Of a DNA stretch of 64,000 bases, positions 12,204-24,322 are shown piece by piece; within the stretch, counting starts at the first letter, position 1; each line of letters begins with the position of its first letter. Source of the stretch: Neurospora tetrasperma FGSC 2508 (taxonomy: Eukaryota > Ascomycota > Sordariomycetes > Sordariales > Sordariaceae); assembly GCF_000213175.1 (NCBI RefSeq), contig NW_009799102.1, positions 400,178 through 464,177 on the forward strand, read 5' to 3'. Under the pieces are notes generated by a model. That model saw nothing but the letters and a program-made list of their open reading frames with translations, was not told the DNA's origin and did not search any database. Made by a program: the position numbers and the translations under genes.

Positions 12204-15200
12204 TTAAGGCATAACACTCTGTCTCCACCTCTCAACCATATCCACGCCCCCTGGCTGCTGCGGGAGCTGCTGCTGCTGCTGTTGGTGCGGATACATCATT
12301 CCCATTTGAGGTCTCATCATCTGTCCCGGTCCCGTCTGGAACTGCATCGGCGCGCCATACGCACCGTAGTTGGAGACAGCGCCCATCATCGGCATGCCCA
12401 TGCCCATTCCATACTGCGCACCAGCGGCACCACCACCCACAGTCATGGTACTCGCCCTCCTAGCCATCGGCTTCTCCATCTCGTGCTGCTGCGCTAACAG
12501 ACCTCTCGGCTGGATCGCATTGGCATTCGGATCAAATCCGATTCCCAGCCCTTGGCCGAGGGCCGGATTGCTCCGGTTCGCACCGGCGCCACCACCGTTA
12601 TAGATGCCGCCCATGAATCCGCCTGTCCTAGCGCCGATTGCGGGTGCAGCAAGTGTCTGGGGCATCTGCGCGCGGATGGCAGCCATCTTGGCTTCCTGCG
12701 CGCGCTGCTGGCGAAGGCCTTCGGCTTCGCGACGGAGACGTTCTTGTTCGAGGGGACTGATGTGGGGGTTGCCGAGGCCGGTGCTGTCGACGGGGTGGGC
12801 GTTGAGAACGTCGGAGAGAGATACGCGCCTGGAAGGAGGGCCAGGGTTGACGTTGTTGGGATCAAAGGGGATCAAGGTGGCGGAGTCACGGCGGTCACGC
12901 GGTTGAGGAGGAGCCGCGAGCATGTTGGGGTTAGTGGCGATTTGGGTAGCATTACCGGGGAGAGCGCCGGCGGCCATTTCCCGCTCGCGAGCCTCGCGCT
13001 CGGCTTGTAGCCTCTTTCTGCGCTGGCCAAGGGTTTCTTCTTCTTCTGGAACGCCAGAGGCGGGTGCTTTGCCCTTGGAGTCCTTGGATGTCGGACGCTT
13101 CTCCTCCTCGTTGGGGGTAACGCCGAACTCGCTGAGGAGTTCGGAAGAGAAGCCGGCGCTGACAGGACGAGCGCGCGGGAGAGGGTTCTCGGCTGTTAGA
13201 CGGGCCTTGCGGGCCGCGAGGGTCTCACCTTCGCCTTCGGCGTCGCTGCCTTCTGCGTCGAGACCTCCTGCCATGAGGGCTGGGTTGGAACCGCCTGCCA
13301 AACCGCGCGGCAAAGGCAGGGTCAGTTTCGACTGTGAGCGGTTACCGAGGGCATTGGGACCTCCGGAGGGAGTGAGCGTCATGTGGGACATGCGCCTCTG
13401 CATCTGGTCCAGAGACATGGATGGTAGGCTTTCGCTGCCCTTCAGCCTGTGTCGGCGCTGGCTGAGCGGCTCGTTCTCTTCCAGTTCACGACGCTCCATC
13501 AAGCCCAGGGGGCGGTTGACCTCGCTCATGAGGACGGCAATGTCGGCAGTGTGAGGATCCTTGACGCCCGCAGCCTTGGCCGCGTACAGCATGCCAAGAG
13601 GGACGTCTTCATCGTCAGACTCCGGTGTTGGGTTCTGGGCGGGATCTTCCCAGGCAAGGTTCACGCGCTTGGTAATCCGTTGCTTGCGTTGCACCTGAGC
13701 AACGGCATCGAGCTCGAGCAAAGTGGCGTGCATACCGTAGGGGTTGCCCGCTGCTGCGGGACGCCTCAACATCTTGTCCTTTTGCTTGCGCATCTGTAAC
13801 TCGGCCAAGAGTGTCGTTGGTGGGCCGTTAAACACAGGCTCTCCATCGACGAGTTCCTCCTCTTCCTCTCCCCCCTCCTGGCCCATCTCGGGTGATCGCC
13901 GACGGCTTGATCCAGGCTCATCAGCATCAAGACCGACGCTCGTCCATCCCTCATCCTCATCACTATCCTTGTTGGCCTTGACATCGAGCAGGCCACTGCT
14001 CGAGTTCCTCTTGATCAGCTTCTTGCGAGTCTTCTTGGCGGGAGCTGTGGGGATATCCGCAGAGGTGACCGACTTCTGGATCTTCTTCTTGTCTGTGCCA
14101 TACACCTCGGGGCCGAGCTTTCCACCATAGGCGTGATCAGTAAAGGCGCTGACGGGCGCTGTAGCCGAGGCATCCAGAATGGTCTCCAAGGTTGCCGTGG
14201 CAGACCCATCCTTCAGCTGTATATGAGGCGTAGTAGACGTCGGCAGGTCGAAAAAGGCACTGGCCCGGAGCTGCGGTGGCAGACCGTTGAGCATTGTGGC
14301 TTGCGACTTGCGCCTGTCCGTCTCGGTCAACCGTTGTGGTCGGCGAATTTCCCGCCCTGACTGCGCCGGGAATGCGCCTGCTGTCTCAGCCGGTCCGTCC
14401 GCATACGGCAAGCCATCAATTTGCGGAAGCTGAGGTGGCGCCTCGCCCGCACCGCCCGACATCATTGGCAGGTTGTCTCGGCTTCCACCATAAACGGATG
14501 ACTGCTGCTGCATAACGCTGAGAACCTGAGACCGACGCATGTTCCGGGCACCACCAGCCTTGTTGGTGTTTTTGGAGAGTTTGGGCGGGAGGTTGAGCAT
14601 GGCGGGAACTGGCGCAGGGTAGTAAAGCATCTCCTGACCTGTCGAAGGGTCAAAGTAAGACTTTGGTCGTGGTTGCAGTGTCTCGCGACGCCTCCTTGGC
14701 TCAGGAGCGCGTTCAGCAGGCTGTGGGAGCCCAGCGAAATGATCTACATCTGGATCACAGTGGACGCCATCAAAATCACCAAATGCATCGTTGGCTTGTT
14801 GCAAGGTGGTGCGAGATGCGGCCGTCAGTGGCCTGCCGTGATATTGCTGATGAGCATCATGGTCCTCGTAGGGCGGGTAGTCGACGGGTTGGTGAAGTTG
14901 CAACCGGGGACCGGGCTGGTCGAAGAAAGTATTGTCGAGTATTGGCTGTCGCACTGGTTCGTCTGGTCCATTGAGGTCCACGTCGTCCATCTCATCTGCA
15001 TACTGCGGCTCGATTTGCTGATGGGCACGGGCTGCGATGGCTTCATCGTCATCTAGGGCCGCCCCCGTGGCCGCAGCACGGTCTGCCTCGTCGATAGCAT
15101 CCTGGGTAATCGTTATTGGGTGGTCCAACTCGGCGATCTGTGCAAGAGAGTCCGGTTTCCTTGAGGCATCCCTGACCGAACTCTTTCCTGGTCCGTGGCG

Positions 15201-16856
15201 GGCAAACGGGAACTCTTCTCCGGTACCGGCTCCGATGAAGTCGGGGTTCTGGGCGTTTGCAGCAGTCTCGGCTGGAGGAGACTTGGGCGACGACTCTCCA
15301 ATGGACCCCGGCTTGCTTCCGGAATGAGCGCCGCCCGACAAAGAGTGGTTGGGCGTCATAACATAACCTCCGGGCGAGTAGCCTCCCAGCCGCGCCGCAG
15401 AGTTCAATGCGCGAATGGAGTTGGTCCTGCTCGACGATACCCGCGATCGAATGGGGGAGGATGCAGTGTCTGATGTCGGTGACTTGGTTGCTTGTAGGAT
15501 GGCCGATCGGCGACTGTCGCTGCGCTTGAGCTCGTTGTGTTCGTTGCGAATGGCCTCTTCAATTGAGCTGGTCAATGAAAAGCGTTCGGCGGTGGCCTCG
15601 AGAGCAGCGATGTTACCGACGTAGGCGCCTGATCGTGATCGCTTGCTAGTGTCCGGGGTAGGGTGGCTCAGGGGGATGCTGGCGGTCGAGGATGTTCTCG
15701 GCGGCGGGGTCTGCTGTAGCGCTACTGTAGAGCTGCGCGATCGCTGTACTTTGGGGCTCTCGGGGGTTGGGCGGACAACGGTCGTGTTGGCGACGGCAGT
15801 TGCTCCTACTACTGCGCTGGGATCAGACGGTGGCGGAGGGGGCAGCGAAAAGCTGTTCAGGGGGGCAGAAAGGTCGTGTTCGTGTTGGTGGTTGTCGCTT
15901 ATTGATCGTGAAAAGGAATGATCCCCTGTCGTGACGGCGGCTGCTGTGGGTTGTTGTTGTTGCGGCACAGGCCGAAGTTGGCTACCTCGCTCGTTGCTAT
16001 CGGGACTGGGATCGTCAATGTCGTATTGCTTGTTGTTAGCTGCAGCCCCGTCGTGGCCAGAATCCTGCCTATTGTTGTTGTAATCGTCTCCAGGTACTAT
16101 CGCTGCTGTCGATCGCGTGTTATCGCTATCATTGTCATTGTCTTGTTGATTGGGGATTTGCACAATGGACGGCGACCGGGATCCCGAAGGCGACGGCGAC
16201 GGCGACGGCGATGGTGATACGCCCAACTGGCTCCCACTCGCTTTGGACGACACTTGTTGCACCATATCGTATCCGGCGGCAATCCTGGCTGCTCGCAGCG
16301 CCTCGTAAGATTGGACCATGTAGCTGACCGTGGTTGCGCCGCGTGCTGCCAGCTCTGCGAGTGCCGGGATTGGGAGGGGGACGGCGGCCTGAGCTCCTGC
16401 GGTTAACGGAGTGTTGCTAGCGCTGGAGCCGTCTGTTCTTATGCTGCTCGTGCTGCTGGCGCGCCGCGTGATTCCCGCAGGACTGAGCAGCCGGATTGGA
16501 GGGTCCCTCTCCAGGCCCAGTTGTTGTTGATTTCCATCATGATCGCCAGGAACTGTGTTCGCACCAAGCGGAGCCGCACATGTCTGATCGGCCACTGATG
16601 AGGACGGTGTCGTGGCCATGGTTATAGGCGTCGCCGTGCTGAAGGGAGCGGTAGCCTGAGACAACGCTGGAGACCTGGGAGATTGGGCTGGAGAGGACAC
16701 CTGCTGGACCTCGACACTCGGAGTTATTGTTGTTGTCGTTGTCGTCGGAGTATTATTTTCTAGTGTTGATGTTGGGCCCTGAGGTTCGACGTTGTCGTCC
16801 ACATTATGATGACCCTGCGAGTCTTGGATGTCGTTATCGCTGTGTTTGAGGGCCAT
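12204..16856 (-). CDS. large intrinsically disordered fungal protein, function unknown
   Basis: A single uninterrupted reading frame encodes 1550 residues and begins MALKHSDNDIQD. I do not recognise a named domain. Ser/Thr/Pro/Gln-rich low-complexity sequence dominates the first 600 residues, including an SPSPSPSPSGS run. More ordered-looking blocks follow: PRPKSYFDPSTGQEMLYY, LSKNTNKAGGARNMRRSQVL, and a Met/Arg/Glu-rich central part with repeated LxxRRxRL segments such as PLSQRRHRLKGSE and TLGQRRKRLQAERE. Later come a helix-forming charged segment (SPLEQERLRREAEGLRQQ) and a Gly/Met/Gln-rich C-terminus ending VERWRQSVMP. Repeated QRRxRL motifs separated by disorder suggest a scaffold or cortical/cytoskeletal adaptor, but that is inference. 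Codon use is like the neighbouring genes, so it is a real, probably conserved gene and not a chance frame. An in-frame intron without stops could be hidden in it. Confidence 0.8.
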   Translation of the reverse strand: MALKHSDNDIQDSQGHHNVDDNVEPQGPTSTLENNTPTTTTTTITPSVEVQQVSSPAQSPRSPALSQATAPFSTATPITMATTPSSSVADQTCAAPLGANTVPGDHDGNQQQLGLERDPPIRLLSPAGITRRASSTSSIRTDGSSASNTPLTAGAQAAVPLPIPALAELAARGATTVSYMVQSYEALRAARIAAGYDMVQQVSSKASGSQLGVSPSPSPSPSPSGSRSPSIVQIPNQQDNDNDSDNTRSTAAIVPGDDYNNNRQDSGHDGAAANNKQYDIDDPSPDSNERGSQLRPVPQQQQPTAAAVTTGDHSFSRSISDNHQHEHDLSAPLNSFSLPPPPPSDPSAVVGATAVANTTVVRPTPESPKVQRSRSSTVALQQTPPPRTSSTASIPLSHPTPDTSKRSRSGAYVGNIAALEATAERFSLTSSIEEAIRNEHNELKRSDSRRSAILQATKSPTSDTASSPIRSRVSSSRTNSIRALNSAARLGGYSPGGYVMTPNHSLSGGAHSGSKPGSIGESSPKSPPAETAANAQNPDFIGAGTGEEFPFARHGPGKSSVRDASRKPDSLAQIAELDHPITITQDAIDEADRAAATGAALDDDEAIAARAHQQIEPQYADEMDDVDLNGPDEPVRQPILDNTFFDQPGPRLQLHQPVDYPPYEDHDAHQQYHGRPLTAASRTTLQQANDAFGDFDGVHCDPDVDHFAGLPQPAERAPEPRRRRETLQPRPKSYFDPSTGQEMLYYPAPVPAMLNLPPKLSKNTNKAGGARNMRRSQVLSVMQQQSSVYGGSRDNLPMMSGGAGEAPPQLPQIDGLPYADGPAETAGAFPAQSGREIRRPQRLTETDRRKSQATMLNGLPPQLRASAFFDLPTSTTPHIQLKDGSATATLETILDASATAPVSAFTDHAYGGKLGPEVYGTDKKKIQKSVTSADIPTAPAKKTRKKLIKRNSSSGLLDVKANKDSDEDEGWTSVGLDADEPGSSRRRSPEMGQEGGEEEEELVDGEPVFNGPPTTLLAELQMRKQKDKMLRRPAAAGNPYGMHATLLELDAVAQVQRKQRITKRVNLAWEDPAQNPTPESDDEDVPLGMLYAAKAAGVKDPHTADIAVLMSEVNRPLGLMERRELEENEPLSQRRHRLKGSESLPSMSLDQMQRRMSHMTLTPSGGPNALGNRSQSKLTLPLPRGLAGGSNPALMAGGLDAEGSDAEGEGETLAARKARLTAENPLPRARPVSAGFSSELLSEFGVTPNEEEKRPTSKDSKGKAPASGVPEEEETLGQRRKRLQAEREAREREMAAGALPGNATQIATNPNMLAAPPQPRDRRDSATLIPFDPNNVNPGPPSRRVSLSDVLNAHPVDSTGLGNPHISPLEQERLRREAEGLRQQRAQEAKMAAIRAQMPQTLAAPAIGARTGGFMGGIYNGGGAGANRSNPALGQGLGIGFDPNANAIQPRGLLAQQHEMEKPMARRASTMTVGGGAAGAQYGMGMGMPMMGAVSNYGAYGAPMQFQTGPGQMMRPQMGMMYPHQQQQQQLPQQPGGVDMVERWRQSVMP

Positions 16857-19800
16857 GTTGGCGGTATTAGTATTGGCGAGGTGTTTTGCTTCTTCTTATA
16901 CCCTATTGTGGTTCAGTCGATGTCGAGGACAAGGAACACAATAGGTCAGGCGGCAGTCCTGTGGTAGGTCAGACTTGGTGGCATGCCTTTTTTTTTTCTT
17001 TTCTTCCTCTTTTTTTTGTTTTTTTGTAGTTCTTCAAGTCGTGAGGGACACCAGCATTCAATCAACGAGGACCTCAGCCTGCAAAGGACCGAGGGGGGGT
17101 TCTGTCTAGTTTATACTGGGACTTTAGCTGTGGAGTTGGCAATTCACCCTGTCGAGCTGGATGGAGGCTGTAAACTCCCACAACGGAGAATGTTGGTTGA
17201 TAAGGCACGAGTAGGGGCCTCGAACCAAGCTGGAAGCGAATGGCGGCGTCGATATCGACAAAAAGCAGGGCAGCGCAAAGGAGATCAAGTTGGCTGGAGA
17301 ACGGGATGTAATCATGTGGGGGCCTTGCTTGCTTAGGGGGGCGCTAGGCACTGCACAAGGTTTTGCTGCACCTCTTGGAGCGGGTTAGACAACGACGTTG
17401 ATGAGGGTACCTGCTGGGCGGTATACAGTGTGCGACCAAGAGTGAGGACGTACTGCGTTATCAAACCAACGTTGTGCGGAAGTGAGTGTTTTAGGACCGG
17501 GCTAAAAGAAGAAAAGAAGGATGGGATAACGACCTACGTAGTGACGGGACGTGTGAGTGTGGTGGTGGCGAGCGAATCGATGTGGTTGAAGATGGAGGTA
17601 CCGCTCCGGTGTAGTTGGTACGTTCCTGGACGGACCGGAGAGGTTGATCTAGACCCCCGGACACGGCAGAGCGCGAACAATGGAACAAGAGGAAGAGAGC
17701 GGACGGAAAGGAAAGAAAGAAAGAAGGCGGGAAGCACAAAGAGAGTTGGATCAATTAGACCCCAGAGGAGAGAGAGGATAGGATTGAGAAATGGCCCCAA
17801 AGTGTAAACTACTATGGAGTAGTTAGGGGGGTGAAGAGAACTAAGGAAAACAATAGAATTCTAAAATGGAGTCAAGACAAGCCAGACTCTCAGTCCAGTC
17901 TCACCCCGACCAAGCAAGACAAAAAGACAAACAAGCAGTACGCAATTCTGACATGACGGCCCCGGAAAGCAGCACACAGGAGGTAAAACACCGAAAACCA
18001 CGTTTAATTCCAATACAACGTGTCCATGGTGTTAGCAACTGCCGGAAGCCGCCCTGGCACGACTTTACAGATGCGTACAAAATGTAGTGTACGAGATTGA
18101 TAGACAATTTGGAGTTGACCTAGGGTCCAGGACCCGACGAGACGAGTGGATGCAACAGGTGGAGAGCCAAATTTAAACTATTCGCAGAAATTGGGGGGTA
18201 ACGAACCAGATCAAGATGATGCCTCAACAAGGATCTTCCTGCTCTATGGCTTCAAGTTCTCCTCTTTCTCACCTCCTCTCCTCACGATGCATTCAGTCTA
18301 ACGATGAAGCCGTAGGTACCTATGTTGGATTTGTTCGGATGGGATGCTGTACCTTACATGCCAACGAAAGCGTAAATACAACCTACCTTTTTCTTTCTGT
18401 CTGTCTCAGGGGAAAGCCCCGTCGCCAAGCATGTACACAGTAGGAGGAACCGAAAATAACAACACCGAGAAAGGGTTCGGGTAGCAGATTAGAAGAAGTG
18501 TCGGCTTCACTAGTGTAGTGTAGTGTAATCTCTTCTTGGCCTTGATAGAGATAAGCTCAAAAGATGGTACCTACCTACATATCATCCCTTTCTCCAACTC
18601 CTCCTCTCCTCACCGGAGACTGTGAGCGGTGTTGGTCGATATATTTGTCTTGGGGTAGACTGTGCACGGACCTCTTTGGTCTCCTTTCCCCCATCAACTT
18701 CCCATCGCTCATCCTCCCGCAGGTTTTGACAAGTTGGTGATGCGAGTGAGCCAGATAAACATCCAATGAGATACCCGTCGCAATCAACAGCCAACTTTGT
18801 AAGTCACAGGGCTCAGAATCTATCATGGCCCTATCAGCTCCATCTGCAAGTGAGCACATGCCCATCTTACTGGTATTCCTGCTGCAGCCAAGTTGGCTTG
18901 TCCAACGTGGGACAAAGTAGGTAACCAAGACCAAGTATGTATGTATCACCACCACTTCCATCAGCCATCATGATACACGACTAGGCGGCATGACGGCGGT
19001 TCGGCTAGCGGTACACTAGTAACGGTTGTGGTTAAAGGTCACGCTCTCCTCCTCCTCGTCCTCACAGTCGCTGTACACTACGCCTAGAACTGCGGTGGCA
19101 CACAGACCACAAGGCACCTCGCCAATCAGACGCCGCCATTCATGTCCAGAGGTAAGGTACTTGTACACTATGCAGTGTCAACCCTGGACCAGCCTCAAAT
19201 CTCCCCCAATCTCGCAGTCTCGTAGCCCGCGGTCGTCAGTGAGGGTCCCGTCAGCGAGAAGGGAAGCAAGATGAACCACTAATTATCGAGCTGATTATCT
19301 TCATCTCGCTGACGTCGTACAGGCCCAACCCGCGTCCTCACATGAACCGGTCTTCGTCGTGACTGAGCTTCCTTTCGGCTGCCGGCGTCGTCGTTTCGTG
19401 CCTGCCAAGAGAGCGCGACAAGTGGCTGAATCTTTTGAGATCCAAGGAAGCTCCCTGCGGCGTGGTGATGGGGGCCAACGGGCACCTCCCGTACTTGGGC
19501 CTCGGTCCTTTTTTTCCATCCAAACAAAATTGCCTTGTCCCATTCTCAGCCGTGTGCATCCGGGCTGATGGGTCCGACTCCACTTGCAGACTATCGGTCC
19601 GTCCGTGGAACGGTGAAGGATGCCATGGTCTACACTACACTAGAGAGGCCGACGGCGGGAATTTTTATCGAGTCGTGGACGGCCCGTTATGAGCCCGCTG
19701 TGGTCGGAAAGACGACCGCGATCCGGGGGTAACGCGAGGTCGGATCCAGGCCGCTGCCGAAAGATCCGGTAGCGGCGTTCCGGACCGTCTGCCAGCCATA

Positions 19801-22497
19801 TCCTCCACTGTGGGTGGGCCTGCAGTGGCCTCCGGGAAAACACCGCCGAACGGCCCTGAGGACATGCCATCCCGTCGACGGTCGAGGAGCACAAACATAA
19901 CTCTCCGGACTTTGGAACCGTATTTACATCATCCTGTTGTCAACCGTTCAAAATGAGCAGCCGGGCAAAATAAACCATCCTCTTGCCGATTTTTGAGATT
20001 GTAATTCTCGCGGCGCAGCAGCCACCGAACCCTGACCGCCACGCAGGCTGGCAAAGCAGCCACGCAGCCACCCGCACCACCCAAAAGATAGTTACCACTG
20101 CCAAGTAGTAAAATATTTGCGTTACTTTCAGCGCGGAGTGAGGAGGAAGCAAAGGGGTGAGGAAGCAATTTATATACGAAGGCTAAGAACGACTTTGGGT
20201 GATGGCGGTTTCATTTAAACAAGACGCGGATGCTGACTCTCCGAATCTTCTGTCCCTTTCCCTTTGGTCTTTTCCGCCTCCCTCTTTCGTTTTTCTCAGC
20301 TGCGGCATCGCATCGCTCGGGCAATTCCGCCTGTCTCCTCATAAGACAGTCTCTTGCGCCATCGACCATGACGATTTGATTTTTTAATAGAAAACTCCAT
20401 CGTAAAGTGATGGCGGAGAACCATATCCTAACGAGGAAGGTCAACCATCACCAAAGTGGGGTTCGTGGTCAGCGTTGGCATGTCATTCCATCGCGTGTCG
20501 GCACGTATCGATGGGAGGCATGCCGTACAAAATATTGTCGAGAACAAGAAATGGAGATCTTGCTCTGTCTGTCATCAACAACAGCGAGCAAACAAACACC
20601 AACAAAAAAGCAGCTACATTTGACTATCTCAGATCAACATTCATGCCTTTGAGAAGGAAAAATGCTGGATTCAATGGTCCCGGCTAAAATGTTACATTGA
20701 CAAGAATTTTGATCCCACTTGACAGCAAGCTGAGCCTGCTGCCGTCTGGTCAAGCTTTGCCAAGTGTAGCTCACTGCTGAGGCACTCCAGTGGCCGTGCG
20801 TTAGTCGACGGGATGAAGGCCATCGTGAACTCCCATCACTGTCACCATCAGGAAGGACAAAGTCGCAAACGCCGTGACGGCGTACAGCCATCTCACCTAT
20901 CTTGTACACGAATATGATGAAAATAACGCATTACAAACTCTATCAACAGAATGAGATTGCGACTAGCAAAATAATAGCCCACAGCATCCCATCTGGCTAC
21001 CACCTTCGTCTTCTGGACTGGCACTGACCGCAGAGTCGCCAGCCCAACGGTAGCATTGTTCTGTCATACATGTATTGCACTCAGTCTGCAGCGTTCGGCA
21101 GATGAGAGATCTCGTTACATACACTACATACGGTGACCGGTTTTCCGTGTACCTACCTTAGTGCAATTGGCCAATGACACCCTCTCCCGGCCCGTGGTTC
21201 TTAGTCCGTGTCGACCGACCTTCCTCTTTCCATCAACAGATCCGCATCGACTAGCATCGGATCCGCATCCAACAATCCGCACCAACTGCTGACAGAACGA
21301 ACGAAACTTCGTCGGCAACCCAACAACAGCCCCTTTGTGACAGTCGCGACGACGATCTTTTGGCCTGATCCACGGCCTGGCTCTGTGTATCGACCTGCCC
21401 TTATTCGCCAATGGGCCGCCCCCCAAGTTAACCGCATTCAGTTAAATGGGGCTGGGGGGCCGATCATCGTCAGTGCCGGTGACTTGCCAAGTGGTGTGGA
21501 GCAAACACCCGGACGCCTTTTCCTGGCTGTCACTCTCTGTTTCGGTTCCTGACGTTACATACTCCTCCTCCTTCATTGCCCAGCTTCCCTTGTGCTCTTC
21601 CATCCACCGCCGCCGCCGCCCGGGAAACACGACAGTGCTGGATTGTCGCTGTTCGCTGGAATTCATCATGTTCCAAACCGGATTGCCGCGGGTCCGTTAA
21701 AGAGACTATGTCAGGTACTCAAATGACCATGGCGTGGAAGTGTTAAGTGCGTGTCTGCCAACACACCGCAAAGGTCAGATTCAGACTCAAAGCTTCGATG
21801 GACTTTCTCTTCTTATTACGTATGTACAATGGCTACTTCTTGTCCGGTGAAATGCATTGAAATGTGCACTTATTTGTGGTGGAAGTTTTCATGGGCGTAA
21901 TGCATACAAGTAAATGCCGGACATATGCCCTCCCAAGGGCATGCAGTGATATCGATAGGAACCGATGCGACCAAGACAGGCGTGGAACTTGTTAAAGCTC
22001 CAAGTCTTGAGCCTTTGCCGTAATTGCTCAAATTCGGAACACGGTCAGTCAAACAAAAATTGCGATTCTTCAAAAACAGACGACGGCATTTCAAATACAA
22101 AAAGACAACGTCAATTAATAGCACAGAAAGCGATTGTCCAAATAACAGACCACAGTCGGTTTAACGGACACGGCTTTTCGACGAGACGGGTTCCATGCCG
22201 GTCCATCATGTGCAGGGAGCACGTTAACCCAATAAGGAAGGAGCTCAACGCGTTCTCCTGATACCTTGGACGACATCATGATCTGCATCTACGGTCTTTC
22301 TGTACGGCCTATGACCGCTATCGCGTAAGTTGTAGCTGCCACTCCAAAAAATCATGTCATGCTGGATCTTGGTACTCCTTTCCGTGGAGGACAAAGGTCC
22401 GACTATATAACATCCCTACCCCCCCCCCAATCTTCTCTCTTCCCTCCCAGTCGCACCTCAGTCCAACCAGACCAGGCACCAGTCGACCATCACCATT
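16857..22497. other. gene-poor intergenic region, 5.6 kb
   Basis: This lies between the divergent starts of the disordered-protein gene and the sedolisin gene. The 16857-17800 part is T-rich then GA-rich and probably carries the former's leader. I see only short, unrelated open frames, several palindromic TAGGTACCTA-like motifs and copies of an ACACTACACTAG motif. No tRNA, 5S rRNA or transposon remnant was recognised. Confidence 0.45.
22404..22410 (+). promoter_or_regulatory. TATA box of the sedolisin gene
   Basis: TATATAA lies about 90 bp upstream of the start codon and is followed by a C/T-rich leader. This is typical of a strongly induced fungal secreted-protein gene. Inferred from position and sequence only. 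Confidence 0.55.
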
Positions 22498-24322
22498 ATG
22501 CTTTGGTCCGTCCTCCTCCTCGCCGCGGGCGCTTCTGCCCATGTCAAGAGCAGCCTCCCTTCGGTCCCCTCGGGCTGGAAAAAGGTTCGCGCCGCCTCGG
22601 CCGACGAGAGCGTCTCGCTCAAGATCGCCCTCCCCGCCCACCAGTCCGATGCTCTTGAGACTGCCATTCTCCGCGTGTCTGATCCCAACCACCACGAGTA
22701 TGGCATGCACCTGAGCAGCGAAGAGGTTCGCTCGCTGGTTGCGCCCTCGGACGAGACCACGGATGCCGTCACCACGTGGCTCAACCGCAACGGTATCAAG
22801 GGCAAGGTTGACAACGACTGGATCTCCTTTACCACTTCGGTCGCCAAGGCCAACAACCTGCTCAACACCACTTTCGACTGGTACCAGCAGGATGGCGACA
22901 AGACGGGCCCCAAGCTCCGCACTCTCCAGTACAGCGTTCCCGATGAGCTGGATGTCCATGTCGACATGATCCAGCCCACCACCCGTTTCGGCAAGCTCGC
23001 CGCCAAGGCCTCCACCATCTTCGAGATCTTCGATGAGCCTGAGCCCAAGAGCATTGCCAACGTCAAGGTTGGCGGGGACCACCCCACTTGTACCGGCTGC
23101 ATCTACCCCGACGAGATTCGCTCCCTGTACAACATCAAGTACAAGCCTTCTGCCTCGGACAAGAACACCATCGCTTTCGCCTCGTACCTTGAGCAGTACT
23201 CCAACTATGACGATTTCACCTCGTTCGCCAAGGCCTTTATTCCCGACGCTGCTGACCGCAACTACACCGTCAAGCTCGTCAAGGGTGGTCTCCATGATCA
23301 GTCTCCCGATAAGATCGGAGGTGAGCTTTTTTCCCCAGTCTTTCCATTCAAGCCGCGTACTAATAACCCCCACAGTCGAGGCCAACCTTGACCTCCAATA
23401 CATCCTCGCCATTTCCAACCCCATTCCGATCCGCGAGTACTCCATTGGCGGCCGCGGCCCGCTCGTCCCCACGGCCAACCAGCCCGGCCCCGAGATCTCC
23501 AACGAGCCCTACCTCGATTTCTTCCAGTACCTTTTGTCCCTGAAGAACTCCGAGCTCCCCGCCACCCTCTCCACCTCGTACGGTGAAGAAGAGCAATCCG
23601 TGCCCCGCGAGTACGCCCTCAAGGTGTGCTCCATGATCGGCCAGCTCGGCGCGCGCGGTGTATCCGTCATTTTCTCCTCGGGCGATTCCGGTCCCGGCGA
23701 CGCCTGCATCCGCAACGACGGCACCAACAACACTTACTTTGAGCCCACCTTCCCGGGCGCCTGCCCGTGGGTTACCTCGGTCGGAGGCACCTACCAGACG
23801 GGCCCCGAAAAGGCCGTTGATTTCTCGTCCGGTGGCTTCTCCATGTACCACAAGCGCCCCGTGTACCAGGAACGCGTCGTCAAGAAGTACCTCGACAAGA
23901 TCGGCGACACGTACAGCGAGTTCTTTGACGAGCAGGGCCGTGGCTTCCCCGACGTGAGTGCGCAGGCATCCCGGTACGCTGTGTACGTTGACGGTCGTCT
24001 TGTTGGCGTTTCTGGTACCTCCGCCTCGGCGCCCATGTTCGCTGGTCTCGTTGCCCTGCTCAATGCTGCCCGCAAGAGCCACGGCTTGCCGAGCTTGGGA
24101 TTCATTAACCCCTTGCTGTATGCTGATGCTTCCAAGGGCGCGTTTACGGATATTGTGGATGGTGCGGGTACTGGATGCCGGGGCAGGCCAGAGTTTGCGG
24201 GTGATGTGGGTGGGACTGCCAAGTGGAATGCTACCGAGGGATGGGATCCCGTTACGGGATTGGGAACGCCCAAGTTTGACAAGCTGTTGGCGCTGGCGGC
24301 GCCGGGGGTTAAGAACGCCTAA
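22498..24322 (+). CDS. secreted sedolisin (S53) serine-carboxyl peptidase, tripeptidyl-peptidase type
   Basis: This is an extracellular acid protease that likely releases tripeptides from protein N-termini for nutrition. It has two exons (22498-23320 and 23376-24322) around a 55-nt intron with a GTGAGC donor, a TACTAAT branch and a CACAG acceptor, giving 589 residues. Residues 1-14 form a signal peptide (MLWSVLLLAAGASA). A Pro-kumamolisin activation domain follows to about residue 200. The catalytic domain shows the S53 Glu and Asp in VEANLDLQY (E276, D280), the oxyanion Asp in SSGDSGPG (D378) and the nucleophile Ser in SGTSASAP (S490). The calcium-site region DIVDG...WDPVTGLGTP closes the protein. 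Length and all key residues match active fungal sedolisins. The neighbouring spaces are gene-poor, so it is probably regulated on its own, with a TATA box upstream. Confidence 0.95.

Noticed and set aside
19600-19900. GC- and CpG-rich patch suspected to be a gene fragment
   Set aside because: All six frames give unrelated short translations; no splice-consistent model was found.
22357-23502. 381-codon open frame antisense to the sedolisin gene
   Set aside because: Shadow of C-ended codons; the sense strand has a full catalytic set.
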